From DAOTYE01 sp034434915 (GTDB taxonomy: Bacteria; Chloroflexota; Dehalococcoidia; Dehalococcoidales; RBG-16-60-22), in assembly GCA_034434915.1 (NCBI GenBank), contig DAOTYE010000004.1:35323-99322 (forward strand): DNA of 64,000 nucleotides, given 5' to 3'. The notes below the pieces were generated by a model. That model saw nothing but the letters and a program-made list of their open reading frames with translations, had not been told where the DNA came from and ran no database searches. Both the position numbers and the translations under genes were made by a program. Position 1 is the first letter of the stretch; every line of letters begins with the position of its first letter. This document shows positions 17,793 through 27,020 of the stretch, piece by piece.

Positions 17793-18815
17793 ATGACCAC
17801 AGAGAGAGAAAAGGCGCTTGAACTTGCCATAGGCCAGATTGAGAAACGGTTCGGCAAGGGCTCCATCATGAAACTGGGGGAGTCCGCCGCTGGTCCTGTT
17901 GAAGTGATTCCCACCGGCTCACTGGCACTGGACCTGGCTCTGGGCGTGGGTGGTATTCCCAAGGGGCGCATTACTGAAATCTTCGGACCGGAAGCATCCG
18001 GAAAGACCACGGTCGCCCAGCACATCATCGCTGAAGCACAGAAACGAGGAGGTGTGGCTGCCTATATTGACGCAGAGCATGCCCTTGACCCCACCTATGC
18101 CGCCCACTGCGGCGTGAATGTCAATGACCTGCTTATTTCCCAGCCTGACACCGGAGAGCAAGCCCTGGAAATCACCGAGCACCTGGTGCGGAGCACCGCC
18201 ATTGACGTCATCGTCATTGACAGCGTCGCCGCGCTTGTGCCCCGGGCGGAAATTGAGGGGGAAATGGGTGATGCCCACGTGGGCTTGCAAGCCCGCCTGA
18301 TGTCCCAGGCGCTGAGAAAACTTGCCGCCGCCATCGGAAGGTCAGGAACAGCGGTCATTTTCATTAATCAGCTACGGGAAAAGGTAGGGATTGTCTTCGG
18401 TAATCCGGAGGTCACGCCGGGCGGCAGGGCGCTCAAGTTTTACAGCTCCGTCAGGATAGACTTGAGACGCGTGGAGACTATCAAGCAGGGCAATGAAGCT
18501 ATCGGCAGTCATGTGAAAGCCAGGGTGGTCAAGAACAAGGTTGCTCCACCCTTCCGCAGTGCTGAGTTTGATATCATGTTTGACCGCGGTATCAGCAAAG
18601 AGGGCAATCTCATTGACCTTGGCATCCAATTGGATATCATCAAAAAGGCTGGTGCCTTTCTCTCTTACGGGGATGTCCGCCTGGGGCAAGGCAGGGAAAG
18701 CGCCAAACAGTTTCTGGCACAGAACCCTGACACTGCCAAAGAAATTGAAGAGAGAATCAGGGCTTCAGCCGCATCTGTCCATATTGCCGCATCAGATGAA
18801 CCAGCCGGGCAGTAA
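17793..18815 (+). CDS. recA: Recombinase A
   Basis: 340 residues from the ATG at 17793 ([10 protein letters not shown]); the upstream GTG at 17763 falls in the promoter and is rejected. ATP loop GPEASGKTT (65-73), DAEHALDP, loop L1/L2 sequences including [12 protein letters not shown], and [12 protein letters not shown] are all typical. RecA forms the filament for homologous recombination and SOS induction. A hairpin terminator or attenuator separates it from recX downstream. Confidence 0.98.
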   Translation: MTTEREKALELAIGQIEKRFGKGSIMKLGESAAGPVEVIPTGSLALDLALGVGGIPKGRITEIFGPEASGKTTVAQHIIAEAQKRGGVAAYIDAEHALDPTYAAHCGVNVNDLLISQPDTGEQALEITEHLVRSTAIDVIVIDSVAALVPRAEIEGEMGDAHVGLQARLMSQALRKLAAAIGRSGTAVIFINQLREKVGIVFGNPEVTPGGRALKFYSSVRIDLRRVETIKQGNEAIGSHVKARVVKNKVAPPFRSAEFDIMFDRGISKEGNLIDLGIQLDIIKKAGAFLSYGDVRLGQGRESAKQFLAQNPDTAKEIEERIRASAASVHIAASDEPAGQ

Positions 18816-18867
18816 CAGAGTTAATTAGCATTAAACCAGCAAAAACTGAATAACCGCACCAGGAGCA

Positions 18868-18903
18868 AGGCTGAAGCTCAGAAGGCTTCAGCCTGTTGTT
18901 TTT
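18868..18903 (+). terminator. Hairpin terminator/attenuator between recA and recX
   Basis: AGGCTGAAGC (18868-18877) pairs with GCTTCAGCCT (18885-18894), a perfect 10-bp stem with a 7-base loop, followed by GTTGTTTTT. It ends 20 bases before the recX ATG, so recX may be expressed by read-through, which would keep its level below that of RecA. Confidence 0.8.
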
Positions 18904-18922
18904 CAAGGCTGGAAGGAGAGAA

Positions 18923-19558
18923 ATGAAAACAATCACTGCCCTGCGCAGGGAAAAGGCGGGGCGGGGAAGAAAAGTGAAGATATATCTGGACGGGAAACCA
19001 GCTTTTATACTGGAAAAAGAGGTGGTTGAAAAACATCGCCTCCGCACCGGACAGGAGCTAAACGATGGCGAGATTGAAGCACTGGCTCAGGCAAACGGGC
19101 TTCAGCGCTGTCTCAATGCCGCCCTGCGCTACCTGGGCTACCGGCCGCATAGCGAGGCGGAAATGAGAGAAAAGCTTTCCCGGCGCGGATTTGAGGGCGA
19201 TTACATCAACTCAGCCATCAGCAAGCTCAGAGAACACGGGCTGATAGATGATGCCGCCTTCGCCAGGTTCTGGCAGGAAAACCGGCAGTCCTTCCGCCCG
19301 CGCAGCCAGCGGATGACCAGATTGGAGCTGGTGCGCAAGGGCATTGACCCCACCATAATAGACCGCGTAACGGGCAAAATTGACGATGGTGAAAACGCTT
19401 ATCGGGCGGCAGCACTCAGAGCCAGACTATTGAAATCAGCGGATTATGACACTTTCCGCCGCCGTCTTGGAGAGTATCTGCGGCGGCGTGGATTTGATTA
19501 CGATGTGATAAGTCATACCATAGCTAGAATATGGGCCGAGAGGGACAGTCAGGAATAA
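18923..19558 (+). CDS. recX: Regulatory protein RecX
   Basis: 211 residues from the ATG at 18923, preceded by AAGGAGAG; the longer frame to 18896 would overlap the hairpin. Three-helix repeats typical of RecX are visible: LRYLGYRPHSEAEMREKLSRRGF, SKLREHGLIDDAAFARFW and LVRKGIDPTIIDR. RecX binds RecA filaments and blocks or modulates them. Position downstream of recA is the common arrangement. Confidence 0.93.
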   Translation: MKTITALRREKAGRGRKVKIYLDGKPAFILEKEVVEKHRLRTGQELNDGEIEALAQANGLQRCLNAALRYLGYRPHSEAEMREKLSRRGFEGDYINSAISKLREHGLIDDAAFARFWQENRQSFRPRSQRMTRLELVRKGIDPTIIDRVTGKIDDGENAYRAAALRARLLKSADYDTFRRRLGEYLRRRGFDYDVISHTIARIWAERDSQE

Positions 19559-19559
19559 T

Positions 19560-19594
19560 CCTGTTTTGACAAAAAACAGGGAATTGAGTAGTAT
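19560..19594 (+). promoter_or_regulatory. Putative rny promoter with overlapping hairpin
   Basis: TTGACA (19566-19571), 17 bases, TAGTAT (19589-19594). An inverted repeat CCTGTTTT/AAAACAGG (19560-19567 and 19573-19580) covers the -35 box and begins two bases after the recX stop codon. Confidence 0.5.
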
Positions 19595-19648
19595 TAGCTA
19601 TCTTTTTACTGTCCCCCGGCGCCAAATTCTGAATGAAAGGGGGTAAAT

Positions 19649-21199
19649 ATGGAACAGGGCACAGTCTGGATTTATATCCTGGCGATATTCTTTGCCTTCA
19701 TCATCGGCGTTGTCTTTGGTATCATGGCGGCGCTCATCTCCCGCCGCGTTATCTTCAATCGGCAAATCCGCATTGCGGAGAGAAAAGCCTCCCGAATTGT
19801 AAGCGATGCCCAAAATGAAGCCAAAAAAGCCGTCATGGAGGCACATGAGGAAGCCAGGAAAATAAAGGCAAGCGCCGAGGCAGAATATCGGGAACGCCGT
19901 GCTGAACTCCAGCGCCAGGAAAACCGCGTTACCCAAAAGAGTGAATACCTGGACCGCAGGCTGGAAAGCGTGGAGCAACGCGAGCGCAATCTGGCGAACA
20001 AAGAGAAGGACATTGATGCTGTCAAGGCACAACTTGAAGAATTGAAGGAGAAACAGCTCAAACAGCTAGAAACAATCTCCGGTATGTCAAGTGAAGAAGC
20101 CAAGAAGGTGCTTTTGACGGCTTTAGAGGGAGAGCTCCAGCAGGAGACCTCAAGGCGACTGCGTGAGTGGGAGATAAGGCTTAAAGAAGAGGAGGATGCC
20201 AGAGCTAGAGAAATCCTCGCTCATGCCATTCAGCGCAGTGCCTCAGAAGTGGTGGCGGAAGCCACCGTTTCCGTGGTGCCTCTCCCCAGTGACGAGATGA
20301 AAGGCAGGCTTATCGGGCGGGAAGGACGCAATATCCGCGCCCTTGAGCAAGCCACCGGCGTAGACCTCATCATAGATGATACGCCTGAGGCAGTCACGCT
20401 ATCCAGCTTTGACCCGGTGCGCCGGGAAGTCGCCCGCATCGCCCTCACCAAGCTGATACTGGACGGCCGCATCCATCCGGCACGCATTGAAGAGGTGGTC
20501 GCCAAAGCCAAAGAGGAGGTAGACGCCACCATCTACAATGCCGGGGAGCAGGCGGCATACCAGGTTGGCGTTGCCGGCTTGCGTCCTGAGCTCATCAAAC
20601 TGCTGGGCAGGCTCAAGTACCGCACCAGCTACGGGCAGAACACCCTTGCCCACAGCATTGAGACGGCATATCTCGCCGGCATGATAGCCTCTGAGCTGAA
20701 CGCGGATGTCGCTATCGCCAAACGCGCCGGCTTGCTCCATGACATCGGCAAGGCAGTGGACCGTGAGGTAGAAGGCACCCATGCCAGCATCGGCGTTGAA
20801 ATACTGAAGCAGTGGGAGAAGTCTCCGGAGGTGCTCCAGGGCATCGCCGAACATCACCTAGAGACAGGCAACACGAGCTTTTGGGGCTTCATTATTTCAG
20901 CGGCGGACGCCATCAGCAGTGCCAGACCCGGTGCGCGCCGTGAAGCCCTGGAAAGCTACCTGAAGCGGATGAAAGACCTGGAAGACATCGCCAATAGCTT
21001 CAAGGGGGTGGAGAAATCCTATGCCATCCAGGCAGGGCGTGAAATCCGTATCCTGGTGAAGCCGGAGGAGATTGATGACCTGGGCGCGATGCGGCTGGCA
21101 CGGGACATCGTCAAGAAAATAGAAGAGGGCTTGGAATACCCGGGCCAAATCAAGGTAACCGTGGTGCGGGAGACCAGAGCCATAGACTACGCCAAATGA
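19649..21199 (+). CDS. rny: Ribonuclease Y
   Basis: 516 residues. An N-terminal membrane helix (about 5-25), a long charged coiled coil (about 30-195), a KH domain ([20 protein letters not shown]) and an HD domain ([12 protein letters not shown], about 362) are in the family order. RNase Y is a membrane-bound endoribonuclease that starts mRNA decay. AAAGGGGG precedes the ATG. Next to ymdB, as in many bacteria. Confidence 0.97.
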   Translation: MEQGTVWIYILAIFFAFIIGVVFGIMAALISRRVIFNRQIRIAERKASRIVSDAQNEAKKAVMEAHEEARKIKASAEAEYRERRAELQRQENRVTQKSEYLDRRLESVEQRERNLANKEKDIDAVKAQLEELKEKQLKQLETISGMSSEEAKKVLLTALEGELQQETSRRLREWEIRLKEEEDARAREILAHAIQRSASEVVAEATVSVVPLPSDEMKGRLIGREGRNIRALEQATGVDLIIDDTPEAVTLSSFDPVRREVARIALTKLILDGRIHPARIEEVVAKAKEEVDATIYNAGEQAAYQVGVAGLRPELIKLLGRLKYRTSYGQNTLAHSIETAYLAGMIASELNADVAIAKRAGLLHDIGKAVDREVEGTHASIGVEILKQWEKSPEVLQGIAEHHLETGNTSFWGFIISAADAISSARPGARREALESYLKRMKDLEDIANSFKGVEKSYAIQAGREIRILVKPEEIDDLGAMRLARDIVKKIEEGLEYPGQIKVTVVRETRAIDYAK

Positions 21200-21225
21200 A
21201 AAAGCTAAAAGAGAATGGAGCATTG

Positions 21226-21999
21226 ATGCGGATACTGGTCGTCGGTGATATTGTCGGGCGCCCCGGAAGGCAGGCGCTGCAGAGGCTCCTGCCCGGCCTG
21301 GAGCAGGAATACAAACTGGATATGGTCATCGCCAACGGGGAAAATGCCTCAGGAGGGTTCGGGTTGACGCCAGAGACCGCCCAGGAAATCCTCAGCATGG
21401 GGGTGGACGTCATCACCTCAGGCAACCATATCTGGGCACAAAAAGAGCTTCTCGCTCACCTTGATGGCGATATGCCCATCCTGCGCCCGCTCAACTACCC
21501 GGAGGGCGTGCCGGGGCGGGGTTACCTCACCATGGGGCAGGTCATGGTAGTCAACCTCATGGGGCGGACTTTCATGCAAGCCATTGACTGCCCTTTCCGG
21601 GCGATGGACAGGCTTCTGTCAATGTTGACCGATAGACCGCCGGTGGTCATCGTTGACTTCCACGCCGAAGCCACCTCAGAAAAAATGGCGATGGGGCGCT
21701 ATCTTGATGGCCGGGTAAGCGCGGTGCTGGGCACCCACACCCACGTGGGCACAATTGACGCCCAAATCCTGCCGCGGGGGACGGCTTATGTCACAGACAT
21801 CGGTATGACCGGACCATCAGACTCAGTCATCGGCGACGATGCTGACTCAGTTCTCCGGCGTTTCCTCACCGGCATGCCTCACCACCTCAGCGTGGGCAGG
21901 GGTAAGCCATTCCTGAGCGCCATGATGGTGGAAGCGGACAGCGAGAGCGGGAAGGCAATGCGGATTGAGCGCATCTCACGCACGCTGGAGGAGCCTTGA
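21226..21999 (+). CDS. ymdB: YmdB family metallophosphoesterase (TIGR00282)
   Basis: 257 residues from the ATG at 21226 with GGAG 5 bases before it; an earlier ATG overlapping the rny stop adds ten residues not expected in the family. Metal ligands are in VVGDIVGRPGR, NGENASGGFGL, SGNHIW, VDFHAEATSEK and GTHTHVGTID. Known members hydrolyse 2',3'-cyclic nucleotides and are almost always next to rny. The next gene overlaps its stop by 4 bases. Confidence 0.94.
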   Translation: MRILVVGDIVGRPGRQALQRLLPGLEQEYKLDMVIANGENASGGFGLTPETAQEILSMGVDVITSGNHIWAQKELLAHLDGDMPILRPLNYPEGVPGRGYLTMGQVMVVNLMGRTFMQAIDCPFRAMDRLLSMLTDRPPVVIVDFHAEATSEKMAMGRYLDGRVSAVLGTHTHVGTIDAQILPRGTAYVTDIGMTGPSDSVIGDDADSVLRRFLTGMPHHLSVGRGKPFLSAMMVEADSESGKAMRIERISRTLEEP

Positions 22000-22844
22000 G
22001 CAAAGTTGACCTGCACATCCACTCCACCGCCTCAGACGGTAAGTATCCTCCGCAGGAAGTGGTGCGCAAAGCCGCAGAGGCAGGATTGACGACCATCGCC
22101 CTGACCGACCACGATACTGTGGACGGGATTGCCGCCGCGCTGACAGCGGCGAAATCTTTCCCCGGCCTCAGGGTGATACCGGGCGTTGAGGTCAGCACCG
22201 ATGTTGAAGATGGTGAAATCCATGTCCTGGGATTCTTCATGGACTACACTGACCCTGATTTAAGCGCCACGCTGGCGCACTTCCGCGCTTCACGAGAGAC
22301 GCGGGCGAAGAAGATAGTGGCTAAGCTCGCCAGTCTTGGCATCTCAATTGACTGGGAGCGCGTCCAGCAACTAGCGGGGGATGGCACCATCGGCAGACCG
22401 CACATTGCCCAGGCGATGCTGGAGCAAGGCTATATCACCAGCCTTCGTGAAGCGTTCAATAAATACATCGGGCGGACGGGACCAGCCTATGTAGAACGGG
22501 AGAAAATGACACCACCGGAAGCGGTGAAGCTGATATTGAAAGCCAGAGGGCTACCGGTGCTGGCTCACCCATTTTCAACCAAGAATCCGGAACACTGGGT
22601 CGCCAGATTAAAACGAGCCGGCTTATGCGGGCTTGAAGCTTATTACGCTGACCATACTCCGGAAGATACTGAACACCTGCTCCAGCTTGCCGCCAAATAC
22701 GCCCTTGTTGTCACCGGCGGAAGTGATTTTCATGGTCTGGAAAGCGGCATCGGCGCCCCGCTGGGTGGCGTGGAGGTGCCAGAAGAAGCCGCCAACAGGC
22801 TGATTGCGCTCGCTGAAAAGAGAGGGCTGAAGACATATGGCTAG
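21996..22844 (+). CDS. PHP domain phosphoesterase (TrpH/RNase AM-like)
   Basis: 282 residues from a TTG overlapping the ymdB stop. PHP metal motifs are complete: DLHIHSTASDG, ALTDHDTVDG, GVEVSTD, AHPFST and TGGSDFHG. Relatives are 3',5'-nucleoside bisphosphate phosphatases or 5'-3' exoribonucleases (YciV/TrpH). Location after rny and ymdB fits nucleotide or RNA turnover. Confidence 0.9.
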   Translation: MSKVDLHIHSTASDGKYPPQEVVRKAAEAGLTTIALTDHDTVDGIAAALTAAKSFPGLRVIPGVEVSTDVEDGEIHVLGFFMDYTDPDLSATLAHFRASRETRAKKIVAKLASLGISIDWERVQQLAGDGTIGRPHIAQAMLEQGYITSLREAFNKYIGRTGPAYVEREKMTPPEAVKLILKARGLPVLAHPFSTKNPEHWVARLKRAGLCGLEAYYADHTPEDTEHLLQLAAKYALVVTGGSDFHGLESGIGAPLGGVEVPEEAANRLIALAEKRGLKTYG

Positions 22845-23571
22845 CTGGTTCATGCTGATAGTATCAGCCTACATCATCGGCTCGCTGCCTGTTTCTTACC
22901 TGGCGGCAAAGTGGGCTAAGGGCATAGACCTGCGCAAATACGGCACCGGGCAGGTGGGCGGCGGCAACCTCTGGCGCATGACCGCCTCCTGGAAAATTGG
23001 ACTGCCGGTGGGCCTCTATGACGGCAGTAAAGGCTTGTTCATGATGCTGGCGGCAAGGGCGGCGGGACTGGACCTTGCCCAGCAAATCGTCACGGGCCTT
23101 GCAGCCATCGCCGGGCATAACTGGTCAGTCTTTCTCAAGTTCAGCGGAGGGAGAGGGGTGGGCACGGCACTGGGCATCATCTTCATTTTGCCCTTCATTG
23201 CTCCCACCACCCTGTGGATAACGCTGACCTTTTTCATCATCGCCGTCATCACCATCATCTTTCTTCATCGTTCCCCTGTTCCCATTCTCCTGGGGGTGGT
23301 CTCCCTGCCTATCACCAGCCTGGCGCTTAATCAGCCTCCCGCCGTTACGCTTGCCCTGCTGGGCATACCGTTTATTATCATCCTCAAGCGGCTCATCGCC
23401 CAACGCTCACCAGAAGCCTCCTCTCTTCCTAAAAACCAATTGCTTCTGAACCGCCTTCTCTTTGACCGGGATATCCGGGACAGGCAAGCCTGGCTCTACC
23501 GTGCGCCGATTGAAGGAAAGGCAAAAATCCGCTCAAATCAGAGAGAGGAGAGAGAAAACTCTAAATCCTAA
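22837..23571 (+). CDS. plsY: Glycerol-3-phosphate acyltransferase PlsY-like
   Basis: 244 residues with about five hydrophobic helices. PlsY motifs are visible in altered form: IIGSLPVSYLAAKW, GTGQVGGGNLWR (usually GSGNxGATN) and GHNWSVFLKFSGGRGVGT. PlsY makes lysophosphatidic acid from acyl-phosphate and glycerol-3-phosphate in the membrane. The altered second motif and a 50-residue charged C-terminal tail make it a divergent member. It overlaps the PHP gene by 8 bases. Confidence 0.8.
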   Translation: MASWFMLIVSAYIIGSLPVSYLAAKWAKGIDLRKYGTGQVGGGNLWRMTASWKIGLPVGLYDGSKGLFMMLAARAAGLDLAQQIVTGLAAIAGHNWSVFLKFSGGRGVGTALGIIFILPFIAPTTLWITLTFFIIAVITIIFLHRSPVPILLGVVSLPITSLALNQPPAVTLALLGIPFIIILKRLIAQRSPEASSLPKNQLLLNRLLFDRDIRDRQAWLYRAPIEGKAKIRSNQREERENSKS

Positions 23572-23587
23572 TTTCTAAACTCTAAAC
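23559..23587. repeat. AT-rich interspersed repeat, copy 2
   Basis: CTCTAAATCCTAATTTCTAAACTCTAAAC is found in inverted orientation, slightly diverged, at 11671-11700. It overlaps the last codons of the plsY-like gene. The rest of the 232-base gap to 23803 shows no gene. Confidence 0.45.
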
Positions 23588-23803
23588 AAACTCAAATAAA
23601 GAAAGCTGAGCTCTGTTTGGTTTTAGTTGATGGAGCTTTGCGCAAAGCTTGGCGGCGTGGTAATCTCAGCGATTTTATAGAAATTGCTTCCTCCTTCAGC
23701 CGGAGTACCCGTAATAACAGAAGGAGCGCCTTCTTATTGACCGGTGAAAAAGAATATAGTAACTTTATTAGATATACTTTTCTAAACTGAGAGGAGGCTG
23801 TGC

Positions 23804-24982
23804 ATGAGAAAGGTAGCCGTAGTTGGTGTGGGGGAAACCAAGTTCACCGGTGCCCAGGACAAGACCAGTGTTGAGCTCTTCGCCGAGGCAACGATGGAGG
23901 CAATCACCGCCTCAAACCTGAAGACAAAGGACATTCAAGCCCTGTTCATGGGCAACTGCCTCGGCGATTTCTCTGAAGGGCAGGGAATGATTCAGGCTTA
24001 CGCCGCAGAAAACATCGGCTTCCGCAATATACCCGCCACCCGCTATGAGGGAGCCTGCGCCTCAGCCAGTGTCGCCGTGAGAGACGCTTTCATGTGGGTC
24101 GCCTCCGGCTTCTATGACATAGTGCTCGCCGGAGGGGTGGAGCGCGCCGCCTCCATGGGCACCGCCCTAGCCACGCGTACTTTCTCCATGTTCAGCGATA
24201 GCCGCTATGAATATCCGGCAGGCATCACCTTCCCGGCAGTCTTCGCCATGCTGACCCACCTCTACGCCCACAAGTACAATGTGCCCTTACAGAAGCTGAA
24301 AGAACAGCTGGCAATCGTCTCGGTGCAGTCTTACAACTATGGGAAGTTCAATCCCAAAGCCCACCTGCGCAAGGATGTCACCGTGGAAGCAGTGCTCAAA
24401 TCCTTCATGGTGAGCACGCCGCTCCAGTTACATGATTGCTGTCCCTTCTCCGATGGTGCCGCGGCGGTCGTCCTTACTACGGAAGAGATAGCCCGGAAAC
24501 TGACGAACAAGCCCGTTTATATCATCGGCGTGGGACAGGCTTCCGCCGGCTTGCTCTCCAGCCAGCAGGACACTCTGCCCCACTTCAGAGCAAGAGAAAT
24601 CTCCGCCAAACAGGCGTATGACATGGCAGGGGTAAAGCCTGCAGATATTGACGTATGCGAACTCCATGACTGCTTCAGCATCGCCAGCCTGCTCGCGGCG
24701 GAAAGCCTCGGCTTTTTTGACTACGGTACGTCCGGTGAGGCGTGGGCGAAGGGTCAAGCAAGAATCGGTGGGAAGATTGCCATTAATCCCTCCGGCGGTC
24801 TGAAGTCCAAAGGACACCCCATCGGCGCCACCGGTGCGGGACAGGTCTATGAAATTGTCAATCAGTTGCGCGGCGAAGTGGAAAAAGAACGGCTAGTGGA
24901 AGGCGCCAGGCTTGGCATGACCGATACCTTAGGCGGGGACGGGGGAACACTGGTCAATATGATTCTCCAGCGGGGCTGGTAG
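23804..24982 (+). CDS. Thiolase family protein (SCP2/SCPx-like)
   Basis: 392 residues. The nucleophile Cys is in YEGACASASVAV; HDCFSIA and GHPIGATGAGQ carry the catalytic histidines. The canonical C-terminal CxG of true acetoacetyl-CoA thiolases is replaced by LGGDGGT, as in the SCP2/archaeal-type group. Such thiolases work in a complex with a DUF35 protein, which is the next gene. Likely role: C-C bond formation or cleavage of acyl-CoA. AGAGGAGG precedes the ATG. Confidence 0.9.
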   Translation: MRKVAVVGVGETKFTGAQDKTSVELFAEATMEAITASNLKTKDIQALFMGNCLGDFSEGQGMIQAYAAENIGFRNIPATRYEGACASASVAVRDAFMWVASGFYDIVLAGGVERAASMGTALATRTFSMFSDSRYEYPAGITFPAVFAMLTHLYAHKYNVPLQKLKEQLAIVSVQSYNYGKFNPKAHLRKDVTVEAVLKSFMVSTPLQLHDCCPFSDGAAAVVLTTEEIARKLTNKPVYIIGVGQASAGLLSSQQDTLPHFRAREISAKQAYDMAGVKPADIDVCELHDCFSIASLLAAESLGFFDYGTSGEAWAKGQARIGGKIAINPSGGLKSKGHPIGATGAGQVYEIVNQLRGEVEKERLVEGARLGMTDTLGGDGGTLVNMILQRGW

Positions 24983-25009
24983 CCTTATTCTGAACAGAGG
25001 GAGGATGAG

Positions 25010-25420
25010 ATGGAATATAAACTCACCTACAAACAATACAACGAAGCACTCAAGCAAAACAGGCTCCTCGGCTTGAAATGCCTTGACTGCGGCGCCATCA
25101 CCGTGCCGCCCAAGATGGCGTGCCGCAAATGTGGTAGCACTAACCTGGAAATCACCCAGTTGAGCGGCAGGGGCAAAATCAAGACCTTCACCACGGTGAA
25201 CGTAGCGCCGGAAGGCAGAGAGAAAGAGGTGCCGTATATCATCGTCCTTGTTGAGCTTGAAGAAGGCTCCTGGCTGATGGGCAACCTCAGCGGCACTGAC
25301 CCAACTAAAGCCGGCATGGAGCTCATCGGCAAGCCGGTGACGCTGGGACATGCCATCTTCCCGGGGGATAGGTATTCCGCAGGCGAGGGCGTGCGCGCCG
25401 TTTTCGCGCTCGCCGGCTGA
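25010..25420 (+). CDS. Zn-ribbon/OB-fold DUF35 protein
   Basis: 136 residues. A zinc ribbon (CLDCG at about 23-27 and CRKCG at about 41-45) is followed by an OB-fold (GRGKIKTFTTVNVAP, then VPYIIVLVELEEGSWLMGNL). In archaeal and some bacterial systems DUF35 bridges thiolase and its partner, channelling acyl-CoA. Lies 27 bases after the thiolase and 15 before the MaoC gene. Confidence 0.9.
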   Translation: MEYKLTYKQYNEALKQNRLLGLKCLDCGAITVPPKMACRKCGSTNLEITQLSGRGKIKTFTTVNVAPEGREKEVPYIIVLVELEEGSWLMGNLSGTDPTKAGMELIGKPVTLGHAIFPGDRYSAGEGVRAVFALAG

Positions 25421-25435
25421 TGAAAGGAGATGCTG

Positions 25436-25867
25436 ATGGCTGGACAGAAAACAATTCTTGATAAGCTGGGGGTGGATATCGGCTATAAGTCCACCCATAC
25501 CAAGACCGTGACTGCGGAAGATATCAACAAATTTGCTGAGGTCTCCGGCGACCACAACCCCATTCACCTGAACGAAGAGTATGCCAGGAAGACGTTCTTC
25601 TGCGGGAGGATTGCACACGGGGTGCTCACCATGTCATTCCTATCTGCGGCAGCCGCCAAGCTCCCCGGCTTGCCCATTTTGCTTTCTTTCTCCGGCAAGT
25701 TTCTGAAACCAGTATATATCGGCGATACCATCACCGCCACGGTTGAGGTCACCAATGCCCGCAAAGAAAAGGGCATCATCACTCTGAAAAGCATATGCAC
25801 CAACCAGAAGGGTGAGCCGGTGATGGAGGGAGAAACGCTCGCCAGGCTTTTTGAGCCGCCGGTGTAG
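25436..25867 (+). CDS. MaoC-like (R)-enoyl-CoA hydratase
   Basis: 143 residues from the ATG at 25436 (AAAGGAG 6 bases upstream). A single hot-dog domain with the hydratase motif AEVSGDHNPIHLNEEYARKT (catalytic D and H) and GRIAHGVLTMSF. Similar to PhaJ. Probably hydrates trans-2-enoyl-CoA to (R)-3-hydroxyacyl-CoA. Third gene of the thiolase-DUF35 operon; convergent with the acyl-CoA dehydrogenase gene, 2 bases away. Confidence 0.92.
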   Translation: MAGQKTILDKLGVDIGYKSTHTKTVTAEDINKFAEVSGDHNPIHLNEEYARKTFFCGRIAHGVLTMSFLSAAAAKLPGLPILLSFSGKFLKPVYIGDTITATVEVTNARKEKGIITLKSICTNQKGEPVMEGETLARLFEPPV

Positions 25868-25869
25868 CT

Positions 25870-27009
25870 TTACTTCAATAACTGCCGGGCGATGGTCATC
25901 CTCTGCATCTCGGACGTGCCCTCGTAGATTTCCGTGATTTTGGCATCCCGCAGGTAGCGCTCCAGCGGGTATTCTTTGCAGTAGCCGTAGCCGCCTAGTA
26001 TCTGGATGGCTTTGCTGGTGACGAACATAGAGACCTCAGAGGCATAGACCTTAGCCATTGACGCCTCTTTGATGAAAGGCTGTCCGCTGTCCTGAAGCCA
26101 GGCGGCGCGGTAGGTCAGCAGTCTGGCGGCGTCAATCTGTGTCGCCATGTCCGCAAGCATCCACTGAATCGCCTGGAAATTGGCGATGGGCTGGCCGAAC
26201 TGCTGTCTTTCCTTGGCATAGCTCAGCGCCCGTTCAAACGCCCCCCGGGCAATGCCTACCGCCTGCGCCGCCACCACCACACGGCTGGCGTCAATGGCGT
26301 TAAGCGCAATCTTGAACCCTTCTCCCTCATTGCCTATCCTGTTCTCTGCCGGAATGCCGCAGTTATCAAAAATAAGTTCAGCAGTGGACGAGCCGCGGAT
26401 GCCCAGCTTGTGCTCCAGCTTGCCTACGGAGAAACCGGGGGTTCCTTTCTCCACCACGAAAGCGGTGATGCCCTTATGTTTGAGAGATTTATCCGTGCTG
26501 GCAAAGACCAGGATAACCTCCGCCTCTGCGCCATTGGTAATGAAGATTTTGGTTCCATTGAGCACGTAGCCATTGTCGCGCCGGATGGCGGTGGTCTGTA
26601 GAGAGGAAGGGTCACTCCCTGCACCGGTCTCTGTAAGGGCGAAAGCGGCTATTTTCTTCCCGGTGGCAATGGGGGTGACAAACTTCTTCTTCTGTTCTTC
26701 CGTGCCAAAGGTGCAAATGGGATGCGCCGCAAGCCCGGTGCTGGCGAGGAAAATAGTGCCTGTAGCCGCGCAGACGCGACTGATTTCTTCCGTAGCAATA
26801 CATACCTCCGTTTCTCCTCCCCCGCTCCCCCCGTATTCCTCCGGCAGTCCCAGTCCCAGCAGTCCCAGCTCCGCCATTTTCTTGATGCTCTCCGCCGGGA
26901 ACCTGGACTCCTCATCTATCTGCGCCGCAATCGGCTCAAGCTCCTTGAGGGCAAAGTCCTGCACCATGCTCCTGAGCATCTTTTGTTCTTCCGTAAATGA
27001 AAAGTCCAT
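25870..27009 (-). CDS. Acyl-CoA dehydrogenase
   Basis: 379 residues, standard length. ACAD features: FALTETGAGSDPSSLQTTA (FAD/substrate loop), FITNGAEA, RIGNEGEGFKIAL, ERQQFGQPIANFQ, and a C-terminal QILGGYGYCKEYPLERYLRDAKITEIYEGTS region. The catalytic base is the E in IYEGTSEMQR. It dehydrogenates acyl-CoA and passes electrons to ETF, encoded at 31-33 kb. It follows the sirtuin gene by 11 bases, so both are on one transcript. Confidence 0.94.
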   Translation of the reverse strand: MDFSFTEEQKMLRSMVQDFALKELEPIAAQIDEESRFPAESIKKMAELGLLGLGLPEEYGGSGGGETEVCIATEEISRVCAATGTIFLASTGLAAHPICTFGTEEQKKKFVTPIATGKKIAAFALTETGAGSDPSSLQTTAIRRDNGYVLNGTKIFITNGAEAEVILVFASTDKSLKHKGITAFVVEKGTPGFSVGKLEHKLGIRGSSTAELIFDNCGIPAENRIGNEGEGFKIALNAIDASRVVVAAQAVGIARGAFERALSYAKERQQFGQPIANFQAIQWMLADMATQIDAARLLTYRAAWLQDSGQPFIKEASMAKVYASEVSMFVTSKAIQILGGYGYCKEYPLERYLRDAKITEIYEGTSEMQRMTIARQLLK

Positions 27010-27020
27010 AGTTGCCCTCC

